DNA of 64,000 nucleotides from a bacterium (GCA_004560375.1 SFVC01000002.1:38537-102536); one strand, 5' to 3'. Shown: positions 49,161-57,616, counted from the stretch's first letter. Notes: generated by a model not told the origin, from the sequence alone. Translations and numbers: made by a program.

Positions 49161-49190
49161 GCAGGGGCGGCCCGTCAGAGCCGCCCCTGC
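49161..49190 (-). other. Intercistronic hairpin after the amino acid binding-protein gene
   Basis: Arms GCAGGGGCGGC (49161-49171) and complement (49180-49190), between the binding-protein stop and the permease start. It resembles the hairpin at 7330-7362 and probably sets differential expression through partial termination or mRNA protection. Confidence 0.65.
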
Positions 49191-49216
49191 TTGGAGCATT
49201 TCCGTTTGGTTGCGAA

Positions 49217-50089
49217 TCAGCCGGCCTTGATGTACTTATCCACGATGCCCTGGAAGGTGCCGTCGGCCTTCAGCTCGGCCAGGGCGGCGTTCACCGCGTC
49301 CAGCAGGGCGGTGTTCCCCTTGGCGAGGCCGATGGCGTAGTCCTCGGTGACCCAGGCGCCGTCCAGGATCTTCAGGCCGGGGTTCTGGGCCACATAGGCC
49401 TGGGCGGGGCCGTTATCGATGACCACCGCGTCGATGGTGCCCGCCACCAGATCCATGACGGCCAGGGCGCCGGTGTCATAAGCGGTGACGTGATCCTCGC
49501 CGTAGCCGCCGTTCTCCGGGGTATCGGAGCAGTAGAAGTAGCCGGTGGTGTCCGCCTGGCAGCCGATCATCTCGGCGTTGCCCAGGTCGTCGATGGACTG
49601 GATGGGGGAGTCCTCCTTGACGATGACCACCTGGACACCGGTGGCGTAGCTTTCGGTGAAGTCCATGACCTCCAGACGGTCGGGCTTCACGGTGATGGCG
49701 GCCATGGCAATGTCGCTCTCGCCGTTCTGCACGGCCAGCAGGGCGTTGTTGAAGGCCATGTCGTCTACCACCAGCTCCAGGCCCAGCTTCTTGGCGATGG
49801 CCTCGGCCACCTCCACGTCGATGCCCTCGAAGCCGCCGCCGTCCTTGGTCATCTCATAGGGAGGGAACGCGGCGTTGGTGGACATATGTAGCTTGCCCTC
49901 CTCCACGGTGGTGAAGGCCGCGGGGGCGTCGGTGGGCTCCTCCGTGGGCGCGTCGGTGGCGGGCTGGGTCTCGGCGGGGTCGGTGGCCGCGGGCTGGGAG
50001 GGGGTGCCCCCCGTGCTGGAGCAGGCGCACAGCGCCAGCGCCATGGTCAGGGCCAGCAAGAGGGCCGTCAGCTTTTTCATCGTTTTCAT
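49217..50089 (-). CDS. Amino acid ABC transporter substrate-binding lipoprotein
   Basis: A 290-residue SBP family 3 protein. The lipobox is LCA-C (the Cys near residue 20), then a Thr/Pro/Glu spacer to about 50. The binding core has LHMSTNAAFPPYEM, FEGIDVEVAEAIAKKLGLEL, DIAMAAITVKPDRLEVMDFTESY and YAIGLAKGNTALLDAVNAAL. Start 50089 is placed 9 bases from GGAG; a start three codons later is possible. It is the first gene of its operon, with a good promoter. The ligand is a polar amino acid, not further defined. Confidence 0.92.
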   Translation of the reverse strand: MKTMKKLTALLLALTMALALCACSSTGGTPSQPAATDPAETQPATDAPTEEPTDAPAAFTTVEEGKLHMSTNAAFPPYEMTKDGGGFEGIDVEVAEAIAKKLGLELVVDDMAFNNALLAVQNGESDIAMAAITVKPDRLEVMDFTESYATGVQVVIVKEDSPIQSIDDLGNAEMIGCQADTTGYFYCSDTPENGGYGEDHVTAYDTGALAVMDLVAGTIDAVVIDNGPAQAYVAQNPGLKILDGAWVTEDYAIGLAKGNTALLDAVNAALAELKADGTFQGIVDKYIKAG

Positions 50090-50162
50090 TTCATTCATCT
50101 CCATTGAATATTGCGAATATGGTTTCGGTACAGCCCGCCCGGTCAGCGGGTTGTTGAGACAG

Positions 50163-50191
50163 AGTATACCGCCCATTCACAAAAAATGCAA
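50163..50191 (-). promoter_or_regulatory. Promoter of the amino acid ABC operon
   Basis: Minus strand: -35 TTGCAT (50186-50191), 17 bp spacer, -10 TATACT (50163-50168). Confidence 0.8.
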
Positions 50192-50293
50192 GAGGATTTT
50201 TTGTGTCCTCCTGCATTTCATGGGCTTTGTGGAATTTAAGGCGAATAAAGATGTATTTTTATGCAAAATGAACCATAGCGGCCCGGTGGGGAT

Positions 50294-51127
50294 TCAGTCA
50301 AAGGCCAGCCCCAGCCAGCCCTCCCCCGCCCCGGCGCGAATGGAAGCGGGGGTGCCCTCCATCCAACGGATCCAGGCAAACGGCCTCCCCTCCCACCGCC
50401 CCGCCGGGACACGGGCCTTCACCGCCCTCCCGCACAGGGCGGCGCAGGCCGCTGCCCCCTGTCCCTGGTCGCCGGGGGCGCACAGCAGCTCCTTCACCAC
50501 CGGCGCCCCGTCCCAGTTCTCCACGGCGGCGCAGCCGGGGCCGTGGGCCAGCTCCAGCCGGTACAGCCCGCTGCCGGGCTCGGGGCACATGGCCCGCTGG
50601 AACGCCAGTTGCTCCGCGGTGTACGCCGTGTGGGTTCGGCCCGCCAGCAGCTCCTCCCGCAGGGCGGCGTACCCCTCGGGGGACAGCTCCTCCACCGGAG
50701 CGGGGGCAGGCTCCGCCTCCATCTCCCGGAGGTAACATGCCGGCTGGAAGCCGTTCTGCTCAAAAAAGGGGAACAGACCCGGCTTCGCCGGCACAGTGAG
50801 CAGGCAGTCCAGTCCCCGGCTGCCGCCCAGCCCCGCCGCCACCTCCAGCAGGATGGGCGCCCAGCCCTGCCTCCGGCAGCTTGGATCCGTTGCCAGGGCG
50901 TAGACATACCCCGCCCGCAGCCTTGTGCCGTCCGCCAGCACCAGGGTCACCTCCGGCAGGGCCAGCATGGAGCGCACCAGTCCCTCCTCGCTGAGCACCA
51001 GCGGCCCCTCGGGGGCGCACAGGCGGTAGAACGACTGTTGAAACTCCGGCTCGTCGCCGAAGGCGTTCCCCCACAGGGCCTCCGCGTCGGAGATCTCCCA
51101 GCCCTCGGCGTGGTGGATCTGGATCAT
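50294..51127 (-). CDS. GNAT family N-acetyltransferase
   Basis: A 277-residue acetyltransferase. The N-terminal GNAT core has LRAGYVYALATDPSCRRQGWAPILLEVAAGL, with the acetyl-CoA pyrophosphate loop RRQGWA, and FFEQNGFQPACYL. The C-terminal part (about 140-277) is a second domain resembling the SCP-like half of Eis-type proteins, with VVKELLCAPGDQG. Start 51127 follows GGGAGG and overlaps the preceding gene by 4 bp (ATGA). The substrate is unknown. Confidence 0.85.
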   Translation of the reverse strand: MIQIHHAEGWEISDAEALWGNAFGDEPEFQQSFYRLCAPEGPLVLSEEGLVRSMLALPEVTLVLADGTRLRAGYVYALATDPSCRRQGWAPILLEVAAGLGGSRGLDCLLTVPAKPGLFPFFEQNGFQPACYLREMEAEPAPAPVEELSPEGYAALREELLAGRTHTAYTAEQLAFQRAMCPEPGSGLYRLELAHGPGCAAVENWDGAPVVKELLCAPGDQGQGAAACAALCGRAVKARVPAGRWEGRPFAWIRWMEGTPASIRAGAGEGWLGLAFD

Positions 51128-52038
51128 CGGGCCACCTCCCGAGCGGTGTATTTGGTGAGCAGAAGGTCGGGGTAGTAGGACAGCTTGGCCTTCCGCAGCC
51201 CCTCCAGGCCCATGTCGTCCTCCCGGTTGAACCACTTGACCTGGGGGTGGCGGCTGCGGATCAGCCGGGCCAGCTCCCGGTTGATGGCGGGGTAGGCCCC
51301 CTGGATGTCGCCGAAGGACTTCTCGAAGTTCACGTCGAACACCTCAGGGGTGATGAAGCCGCCTAAAGAGAAGGCCACCGGCGCGCCGTCCGCCCGGATC
51401 AGCGCCCCCTCCAGCCCCAGCTTGTCCATGTGGTACAGGGCCTCAATGACCGCCACCGTCTCCTCGGAGACGCTGTTCACGTCCTCCCCGGCCTCCTCCT
51501 GGCGGATGGCGGCCCACTGGCGCTCCAGCTCCACGCACTCGGGGACGTTGGCGGGGGTGATGTCCTCCAGCAGCCAGTCGGGGAACTGTTCGTCAAAACG
51601 GCGGATGTGGTTCCGCTTGGCGTGGAGCTTCTTCCCCGGCAGGTCGGCCAGCCGGTTCACGTCGTAGAGGTAGTCAAAGCCGCCCCGATCCTCCTCAAAG
51701 GCAAAGCGGCCGGGGCAGGCCTCCTCCAGAGCGGCCCGCTGCTCCTCCGTCACACACACCAGGGTGAGGGGCACCCCGTTGGCGGCGGCGTGGCCGGCCA
51801 GGGCGTCCAGTGCCGGGGCCAGGGGGCCGCTGCCCGCCGGGTAGAGACAACTCGGCCCCAGGGAGCCCTGGATGCACACCAGCAGCCGGTCGCCCAGGCG
51901 GGCGATCTTCTGGGGGTAGGCCCTGCTCCACAGGTAGATATTGGCGAAATTATACTCGCAGGCGGGGCTGGCCTCGGCGGCAAGCAGGGGCTGCACCCAT
52001 TCCCGATCCTCAAACTGAGGGCTTTCAAAGGTAAGCAT
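51124..52038 (-). CDS. DUF2156 (phosphatidylglycerol lysyltransferase-like) protein
   Basis: A 304-residue double-GNAT-fold protein of the DUF2156 family. It has CEYNFANIYLWSRAY near the start, YLYDVNRLADLPGKKLHAKRNHIRRF (the family signature), and VNFEKSFGDIQGAYPAINRELA toward the end. No membrane helices are present, unlike MprF, so it may acylate a soluble acceptor. Start 52038 (MLTFESP) fits the family; an ATG at 52047 is also open. It is coupled to the GNAT gene by an ATGA overlap. Confidence 0.85.
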   Translation of the reverse strand: MLTFESPQFEDREWVQPLLAAEASPACEYNFANIYLWSRAYPQKIARLGDRLLVCIQGSLGPSCLYPAGSGPLAPALDALAGHAAANGVPLTLVCVTEEQRAALEEACPGRFAFEEDRGGFDYLYDVNRLADLPGKKLHAKRNHIRRFDEQFPDWLLEDITPANVPECVELERQWAAIRQEEAGEDVNSVSEETVAVIEALYHMDKLGLEGALIRADGAPVAFSLGGFITPEVFDVNFEKSFGDIQGAYPAINRELARLIRSRHPQVKWFNREDDMGLEGLRKAKLSYYPDLLLTKYTAREVAR

Positions 52039-52071
52039 TCGATCCATCCCTTTTTTCTTTGGTGTTGGGAT

Positions 52072-52100
52072 ATCATATCACAGCCGTAGGAAAAACGCAA
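52072..52100 (-). promoter_or_regulatory. Promoter of the DUF2156-GNAT operon
   Basis: Minus strand: -35 TTGCGT (52095-52100), 17 bp spacer, -10 TATGAT (52072-52077). Confidence 0.75.
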
Positions 52101-52109
52101 CGGGGAAAA

Positions 52110-52138
52110 CGCGCCGCCGTGGAATCCACAGCGGCGCG
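52110..52138 (-). terminator. Rho-independent terminator of rny
   Basis: Arms CGCGCCGCCGTGG (52110-52122) and CCACAGCGGCGCG (52126-52138) pair with one G-U. TTTTCCCC follows on the minus strand. Confidence 0.85.
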
Positions 52139-52182
52139 TGTGTATTCACGCTTCGCCTGTTCGCGACGGCTCCGCGCTATCA

Positions 52183-53742
52183 TTATTTGGCGTATTCGAT
52201 GGCCTTTGTCTCCCGGATCAGATTCACTTTGATCTGCCCCGGGTACTCCAGCTCGTCTTCGATCTTCTTGGCGATCTCCCGGGCCAGCAACACCATGCGA
52301 TCCTCGGACACGTCCTCCGGATTCACCATGATGCGAACCTCCCGGCCCGCCTGGATGGCGAAGGCCTTGTCCACCCCGGGGAAGGCGGAGGTCAGCTCCT
52401 CCAGCTTCTCCAGCCGCTTGATGTAGTACTCCACATTCTCCTTGCGGGCGCCGGGGCGGGCGGCGGAGATGGCGTCGGCGGCCTGCACCAGGCAGGCCAC
52501 GATGGTCCGGGCCTCCACGTCGCCGTGGTGGGCCTCGATGGCGTGGATCACGTTCTCGCTCTCCCGGTACTTCCGGGCCAGCTCCACGCCGATCTGCACG
52601 TGGGAGCCCTCCACCTCGTGGTCGATGGACTTGCCCAGGTCGTGGAGCAGTCCCGCCCGCTTGGCCTCGGCCACGTTGACGCCGATCTCGGCGGCCAGCA
52701 GGCCCGCCAGCTGGGCCACCTCGATGGAGTGGTTGAGCACGTTCTGGCCATAGCTGGTGCGGTAGTGCTGACGGCCCAGCAGCTTCACCAGCTCCGGGTT
52801 CAGCCCGTGGACGTTAGTCTCAAACACGGCCCGCTCGCCCTCGGCCCGGATGGTGGCGTCCACCTCCCGCTTGGCCTTCTCCACCATCTCCTCGATGCGG
52901 GTGGGGTGGATGCGGCCGTCGAGAACGAGCTTTTCCAGGGCCAGCCGGGCGATCTCCCGGCGCACCGGGTCGAAGCAGGACACGGTGATGGCCTCGGGGG
53001 TGTCGTCGATGATCAGATCCACGCCGGTCATGGTCTCCAGGGTGCGGATGTTGCGGCCCTCCCGGCCGATGATGCGGCCCTTCATCTCGTCGTTGGGCAG
53101 GGGCACCACGGACACGGTGGCCTCCGCCACATGGTCGGCGGCGCAGCGCTGGATGGCCAGGGCGATCTGCTCCCGGGCGTAGGTCTCGGCCTCGTCCTTG
53201 AAGCGGGCCTGGATCTCCTTGAGCTTCAGGGCCTGCTCGTGGGTCACATCCTCCTCCAGCTGCTCGATGAGGTAGCGCTTGGCCTCCTCTACCGTCAGGC
53301 CGGAGATGCGCTCCAGCAGCTCCATCTGGCTGTTCTTCAGCCCGTCCAGCTCCACCTTCTCCTGCTCCAACTGGGCGATGCGGGCGGAGACGTTCTCCTC
53401 CTTGCGCTCCAGGTTCTCCAGCTTGCGATCCAGGTTCTCCTCCTTGGAGTTGAGCCGGTTCTCCTGGCGCTGGATCTCGTTGCGGCGATCCTTGATCTCC
53501 TTGTCGAACTCGCTGCGGGCCTTTAGGATCTCCTCCTTGGCCTCCACGGTGGCCTCCCGCTTCTTGCTCTCGGCGGACTTGATGGCGTCGTTGATGATCC
53601 GGCGGGCCTCCTCCTCGGCGGAGCCGATCTCCCGCTCGGCGGCGGCCTTTCGCCGCTGGTATCCAACCACCGCTCCGATCGCCAGACAGATCAGACCGGC
53701 GGCGATGGCAATGATCACGGTCACAAAGACTGGCACTTGCAT
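52183..53742 (-). CDS. rny: Ribonuclease Y
   Basis: A 519-residue membrane-anchored endoribonuclease that starts mRNA decay in Firmicutes. The N-terminal helix spans about 5-27. A long coiled coil runs to about 200 (RRNEIQRQENRLNSKEENLDRKLENLERK). The KH domain (about 208-270) contains GRIIGREGRNIRTLE. The HD domain (about 335-430) has VLNHSIEVAQLAGLLA and RAGLLHDLGKSIDHE with the metal His-Asp. The length matches Bacillus RNase Y. AGGAGG lies 12 bases before ATG 53742, somewhat far. The leader is about 200 bases with a small hairpin. Confidence 0.95.
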   Translation of the reverse strand: MQVPVFVTVIIAIAAGLICLAIGAVVGYQRRKAAAEREIGSAEEEARRIINDAIKSAESKKREATVEAKEEILKARSEFDKEIKDRRNEIQRQENRLNSKEENLDRKLENLERKEENVSARIAQLEQEKVELDGLKNSQMELLERISGLTVEEAKRYLIEQLEEDVTHEQALKLKEIQARFKDEAETYAREQIALAIQRCAADHVAEATVSVVPLPNDEMKGRIIGREGRNIRTLETMTGVDLIIDDTPEAITVSCFDPVRREIARLALEKLVLDGRIHPTRIEEMVEKAKREVDATIRAEGERAVFETNVHGLNPELVKLLGRQHYRTSYGQNVLNHSIEVAQLAGLLAAEIGVNVAEAKRAGLLHDLGKSIDHEVEGSHVQIGVELARKYRESENVIHAIEAHHGDVEARTIVACLVQAADAISAARPGARKENVEYYIKRLEKLEELTSAFPGVDKAFAIQAGREVRIMVNPEDVSEDRMVLLAREIAKKIEDELEYPGQIKVNLIRETKAIEYAK

Positions 53743-53880
53743 CTGGGTTCCACACCTCCTGTTACAAAATAACACGCGATGCGTGAATAGACGCACCGCG
53801 ATAATTGAAAAACCGCCCACCGGATTTGGGCGCAGTATTTGAGTGTCAAAATCTATGCCGGGTCGTATAGACTATATAAA

Positions 53881-53896
53881 CGCCCCAAAAGGGGCG
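53881..53896 (-). other. Hairpin in the rny mRNA leader
   Basis: CGCCCC (53881-53886), AAAA, GGGGCG (53891-53896). On the minus strand TTTATAT follows, so it could act as a weak terminator or RNase Y autoregulatory site. Confidence 0.45.
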
Positions 53897-53949
53897 CAAA
53901 CGCTCAAACGGTAAAAAAGCACGGCGGCCTTTCAAAATTATCCTCATCT

Positions 53950-53978
53950 ATTATATAGTCCGGCCGCGCCGCCGTCAA
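53950..53978 (-). promoter_or_regulatory. Promoter of rny
   Basis: Minus strand: -35 TTGACG (53973-53978), 17 bp spacer, -10 TATAAT (53950-53955). It gives a leader of about 200 bases. Confidence 0.8.
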
Positions 53979-54019
53979 GTGGAAATGTGAAAGTTTCGTG
54001 AACATTCCAAATTTTTTCT

Positions 54020-54225
54020 GTGCAGATTGCAGAAGCGCGGAGAAGCCGGGAGCAGGAGACTAAGGCCGGAGCGCAGGGAAAAGCCCAAGGAGGGGCCGCA
54101 GGCCCCGGATGGGTTTTCCCGGAGTCGGAGGGCGCTGTGTGCCAGTGGCACACGTTCAGCGCCGACCGAGCCGAAGGCGAGACCTTAGGCTCCGTCGCGG
54201 AAGCTTCGCAGCGTGACAATGCCGT
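54020..54225. repeat. Highly structured intergenic element of unknown class
   Basis: Successive hairpins: GGGAAAAGCCC (about 54076-54086) with GGGTTTTCCC (about 54112-54121), enclosing GGGGCC/GGCCCC (about 54093-54107); then GGCGCTG with CAGCGCC enclosing TGTGCCA/TGGCACA (about 54130-54163); then a GAGCC/GGCTC-like pairing to about 54195. It may be a dispersed repeat or a structured RNA. Confidence 0.5.
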
Positions 54226-54232
54226 GGAACTC

Positions 54233-55240
54233 TCATTCCGCCACCGTCAGCGTCCGCCCCTGCTCCGTCAGGGCGAACCGCCCCTCCAGCCCCGGGGTGA
54301 TGGTGACCGAGCCGTCCTCCGCCACCAGCACCGCCTCAAAGTCCCGATGCCGCCGCCAGTGCTCCACGGCCTTCTCCCGCCCCATGACGAACAGGGCGGT
54401 GGACAGCCCGTCGCACATCAGCCCGTCGTCCCCCACCACAGTGACGGAGACCAGCCCGCTGCGCGCGGGGGCCCCGGTCTTGGGATCCAGAATGTGCCAA
54501 TAGCGCACGCCGTCCTCCTCAAAATACCGCTCGTACCCGCCGGAGGTGATCACCGCCTGGTTGTCCACCTCCACCACGCCGATGTTCCCCTCCCCCGCCG
54601 GGTTCCGGATGCCCACCCGCCAGGGGGAGCCGTCGGGCCTGGCCCCCACCGCCTGGATGTTGCCCCCTAAATCCAGCAGGGCGGAGGTGACGCCGCCCTC
54701 CCGCAGCAGGGCGGCCAGCGCCGCCCCGGTGTAGCCCTTGGCCACGCTGCCCAGGTCGATCTCCATGCCAACCGGCAAGGAGGCGGCGTTCCCGTCCAGC
54801 CCCACCCTGGTATAGTCCACCAGCGGCAGCAGCTTGGCCAGGGTTTCCCCGTCGGGGACGGCATACTCCCCCGTGGTGAAGCCCCAGGTGCACAGCACCG
54901 GGTAGGTGGAGAGATCCAGCGCCCCCTCCGTCCGGGCGCACAGCGCCAGCGCCCCCCGCAGCAGTTCCTCTGTGTCCGGCGACAGCTCCGCCGCCCCGTC
55001 CCGGTTGAGGGCGCGGATCTCGCTGCCCCTGCCGGTGACGGACAGCAGGCCCTCCAGCTCCCGCACCCGGGCCTCGGCGGCGGCCAGCAGGGCCTCGTCC
55101 CCGCCCTCATACAGCCGCAGGGTCATGACGGTATCCATGGCAAAGAAGGTGCGCTCCGCCGCCGGCTGGGCCTGGGCCTGGGGGGCGGCGCAGCCCGCCA
55201 GGAGCAGCAACGCGCAGAGCAGGGCGGCAAAGCGCCTCAT
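54233..55240 (-). CDS. apbE: FAD:protein FMN transferase (ApbE) lipoprotein
   Basis: A 335-residue lipoprotein with lipobox LLAG-Cys17. ApbE attaches FMN to Thr of flavoproteins such as RnfG/NqrC outside the membrane. Family motifs are TFFAMDTVMTLRLY, DLGSVAKGYTGAALAALL, LLDLGGNIQAVG (FAD site), VITSGGYERYF and WHILDPKTGAPA, with metal-binding Asp later (VVGDDGLMCDGLSTALFVMG). GGGAGGAG precedes ATG 55240, which overlaps the deaminase gene by 4 bp. Target flavoproteins are not in the window. Confidence 0.93.
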   Translation of the reverse strand: MRRFAALLCALLLLAGCAAPQAQAQPAAERTFFAMDTVMTLRLYEGGDEALLAAAEARVRELEGLLSVTGRGSEIRALNRDGAAELSPDTEELLRGALALCARTEGALDLSTYPVLCTWGFTTGEYAVPDGETLAKLLPLVDYTRVGLDGNAASLPVGMEIDLGSVAKGYTGAALAALLREGGVTSALLDLGGNIQAVGARPDGSPWRVGIRNPAGEGNIGVVEVDNQAVITSGGYERYFEEDGVRYWHILDPKTGAPARSGLVSVTVVGDDGLMCDGLSTALFVMGREKAVEHWRRHRDFEAVLVAEDGSVTITPGLEGRFALTEQGRTLTVAE

Positions 55241-55740
55241 ACCCCGCACTCCTCCCTCAGGTGCTCCGGGATAGAGTCGTCCTGATCGATCCACTCCCGC
55301 TCCACGTCCACCACCCGGTACTCGGTGGGGGTGTCCCGGATCACCACCTTGGCGATGCCCGCGTTGATGATGAGCCTGCGGCACATGGAGCAGGAGGTGG
55401 AGCCGGGGATCAGCGCCCCGGTGGCCGGATCCTTGCAGGCCATATAGAGGGTGGCGCCTAAAACCTCCCGCCGGGGGGCGGAGATGATGGCGTTGGCCTC
55501 GGCGTGGACGGAGCGGCACAGCTCGTACCGCTGTCCCGAGGGGATGTTCATGGCCTCCCGGGCGCAGTAGCCCAGATCGCCGCAGTTTTTCCGCCCCCGG
55601 GGCGCTCCGTTGTAGCCGGAGGACACGATCTCGTCGTTTTGGACGATGATGGCCCCGTAGCACCGGCGCGTACAGGTGGAGCGCTCCAGCACGGTGGCGG
55701 CGATGTCCAGGTAATAGTTCTGTTTGTCGATGCGGGCCAT
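55237..55740 (-). CDS. dCMP deaminase family protein (ComEB type)
   Basis: A 167-residue zinc deaminase that in known members turns dCMP into dUMP for thymidylate synthesis. The zinc ligands and catalytic Glu are visible: His79 and Glu81 in SVHAEANAI, and Cys117 and Cys120 in TSCSMCRRLI. The N-terminal SSGYNGAPRG is the nucleotide-binding loop of the family. It is the first gene of a pair with apbE (ATGA overlap). A TATACT -10 lies about 35 bp upstream without a clear -35. Confidence 0.9.
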   Translation of the reverse strand: MARIDKQNYYLDIAATVLERSTCTRRCYGAIIVQNDEIVSSGYNGAPRGRKNCGDLGYCAREAMNIPSGQRYELCRSVHAEANAIISAPRREVLGATLYMACKDPATGALIPGSTSCSMCRRLIINAGIAKVVIRDTPTEYRVVDVEREWIDQDDSIPEHLREECGV

Positions 55741-55808
55741 GGGGATCCCTCATTTCTGTTTTTTATGGGGAGAGTATATCACCTTTCCGCCCCCGCCGCA
55801 ACGGAAAT

Positions 55809-57176
55809 TTACAGCGGCCCCCGGCCCAGCTTCTCCCCCACCGCCGCCATCTGCGACCGGGTGGGCGGCTGATCCCACTGCAGGCTGATGGTCACCACCC
55901 GATCCGGGTAGAACAGCAGGTATTGGTTGTTGTCCGCCTCATTGTCCAACCCGTCCTCCGGCAGCCACTGGTACGCCTCCTCCGCCCCCCAGGGGGCGGG
56001 GTCTGTGGGGGCGTAGGCATACCCCTGCCACACCGGGTTTCTATCGCCCCAGTCGTCACGCTCATGGAGCAGGGTCTCCCGGCACAGGCCGTAGAGGGCG
56101 GGGAGCTTCACCAGGGTGACCTCATAGTCCAGATAGACCGGGTTCGGGAACTGCTTCACCGGGCCCAAGGGCCACTCGTGGGCGTTGTACCGCCCCAGCA
56201 GCGGGGACTGGGCCCCCTGCCAGCTCCGCGTGTAGCCGCTGAAGTCCCCCTCCCGCAGGTCGGCCAGCGTCAGGGGCAGCTCCGACGGGGCGGGGTTGGG
56301 GCGGGTTTTTATCACAAGCCAGGGGATGCCCGCCGAAACCGCCAGGGACAACACCACACAGGCGATGATGGTGACGGCCCGGTTGGCCCCGGCGGAGAAA
56401 TAGCGCTTCTTCAGCCCCTCCCGGATGCCGATCACCGCGGCCACCACCAGCACGCCCCCCGCCATGGACACCAGCATCACGCCGCCCAGACCTTCCTCGG
56501 CCATACTGACAAAAAACCACACCGTCGCCGCCGCCAGAATCGCCAGCGCGATCCTCTGGAACCATCGGTGGCTCCGGGTGGGTAAAAACTCCCCCCGCCC
56601 CGCCGCCCGCACCGCCCACCTGTGCCAGAGGAAGTAGGCGCACAGCTCCACGGAGCACAGCGCCAGCAGGATGGCGCCCGCCACGGCGGCCAGCAGGGTG
56701 CCGGCGTTGGACAGGGTCTGGATGGGGCTGCGGTTCAGGACGAACAGGAACTGCCCCAGGTTCAGCAGCCCTACCGCCAGCAGCAGGCCGTTGGGCAGCA
56801 GGAAGCTCTTTTTCGCCGACCGGTGGATGGCCTCCACCTCCAGCGCCGGGTCGGTCTCGATGGGCACCGGGTCGGGCCGCTCGTTGTAAAACACCTGGAG
56901 CTGGGCCGAGGAGGCCGCCAGCGTCCAGCCGGTGTGGGCGCAGAAGTCATAGAACTCCTCCTGGCTCACCGAGGGCAGGGGGTCGAAAATAGTGGCCCTG
57001 GGGTAATAGCACACGCAGAAGGTGAGCTGTTTCGGCTCGATCCGCCGGTAGTGCCAGGTGTACTGCCCGCCCTTGCACAGCAGCCAGCCCTGAGCCGCCA
57101 TCCGCTCAAAGTGCCGCTCCAGCCCGGTGTGGTCGTAAAAGGAATACAGGGTCATCTGCCGCTTGGTCTCTCTCAT
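55809..57176 (-). CDS. DUF2812 domain membrane protein
   Basis: A 455-residue protein. The N-terminal DUF2812 domain (about 1-120) has YDHTGLERHFERMAAQGWLL and FCVCYYPRATIFDPLPSVSQEEFYDFCAHTGW. Four to six membrane helices follow (about 125-310), then an external domain to the end. It is coupled to the PadR regulator upstream (4 bp overlap) and is the expected partner: PadR-DUF2812 pairs are frequent in clostridia. Function is unknown. Confidence 0.85.
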   Translation of the reverse strand: MRETKRQMTLYSFYDHTGLERHFERMAAQGWLLCKGGQYTWHYRRIEPKQLTFCVCYYPRATIFDPLPSVSQEEFYDFCAHTGWTLAASSAQLQVFYNERPDPVPIETDPALEVEAIHRSAKKSFLLPNGLLLAVGLLNLGQFLFVLNRSPIQTLSNAGTLLAAVAGAILLALCSVELCAYFLWHRWAVRAAGRGEFLPTRSHRWFQRIALAILAAATVWFFVSMAEEGLGGVMLVSMAGGVLVVAAVIGIREGLKKRYFSAGANRAVTIIACVVLSLAVSAGIPWLVIKTRPNPAPSELPLTLADLREGDFSGYTRSWQGAQSPLLGRYNAHEWPLGPVKQFPNPVYLDYEVTLVKLPALYGLCRETLLHERDDWGDRNPVWQGYAYAPTDPAPWGAEEAYQWLPEDGLDNEADNNQYLLFYPDRVVTISLQWDQPPTRSQMAAVGEKLGRGPL

Positions 57177-57496
57177 GTCGCGCCCTCCTCTCCGAAGGCC
57201 CGGCGGTAGTCCTCCGCCTGGGCCTGAATCCGTTGATACTCCCGCTCCAGCCGGGCCCGTCCGGCGTCGGTGAGCAGATAGCTGCGCTTGCGGCCCTCTG
57301 TCCGGGTCTCCCGGATCATGCCCTCCGCCCGGAACTGCTCCAGCAGGTTGTAGAGCGTCCCCGAGCCCACGCTCACCCGCCCGTCCGTCATGGACGGCAC
57401 CTTGTCCAGAATATCCATGCCGCAGCACTCCTCCCGGAGGCACAGCAGCACGTAAAACATCTGCTCCGTCAGGGTGCTGAATTTCTCCCTGGGCAC
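57173..57496 (-). CDS. PadR family transcriptional regulator
   Basis: A 107-residue winged-helix regulator with a GTG start. It has LTEQMFYVLLCLREECCGMDILDKV, SVGSGTLYNLLEQFRAEGMIRET (recognition helix and wing) and GRKRSYLLTDAGR. The coding region overlaps DUF2812 by ATGA. Two CTCGA-centred half-palindromes on its promoter suggest autoregulation. Confidence 0.9.
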   Translation of the reverse strand: MPREKFSTLTEQMFYVLLCLREECCGMDILDKVPSMTDGRVSVGSGTLYNLLEQFRAEGMIRETRTEGRKRSYLLTDAGRARLEREYQRIQAQAEDYRRAFGEEGAT

Positions 57497-57513
57497 AGGC
57501 TCACCCCCCTAAT

Positions 57514-57559
57514 CTCGATATTCGAGTATCCTGGTTCCATTATATTCTCGAATATCGAG
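57514..57559. promoter_or_regulatory. Paired operators on the PadR-DUF2812 promoter
   Basis: CTCGATATTCGAG (57514-57526) and CTCGAATATCGAG (57547-57559) are exact reverse complements of each other, and each is itself a near palindrome. The second fills the -35/-10 spacer and the first lies just downstream of the transcription start. This layout suits a dimeric repressor bound twice. Confidence 0.75.
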
Positions 57560-57567
57560 TTTGTCAA
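57539..57567 (-). promoter_or_regulatory. Promoter of the PadR-DUF2812 operon
   Basis: Minus strand: -35 TTGACA (57562-57567), 17 bp spacer, -10 TATAAT (57539-57544). A full consensus match. Confidence 0.88.
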
Positions 57568-57587
57568 GAGCGTCGGAAAAAAGATCC

Positions 57588-57616
57588 TTGCGTCCCGGCC
57601 CCGGCGCTGGTATAAT
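57588..57616 (+). promoter_or_regulatory. Promoter of ilvE
   Basis: -35 TTGCGT (57588-57593), 17 bp spacer, -10 TATAAT (57611-57616), 47 bp before the start codon. It is back to back with the PadR promoter. Confidence 0.8.

Larger units (their letters stand above)
53743..54232. other. 490 bp non-coding region between rny and apbE
   Basis: The left part is the rny leader: a CGCCCC-AAAA-GGGGCG hairpin (53881-53896) and AT-rich sequence up to the promoter at 53950. The right part (about 54020-54225) is a densely self-complementary stretch described separately. No gene is supported; the open frame across it is not credible as protein. Confidence 0.6.

Noticed and set aside
54020..54670. Open frame running from the structured region into apbE on the opposite strand
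   Set aside because: There is no ribosome site or family, and the frame overlaps apbE antisense. The structured DNA explains the start.
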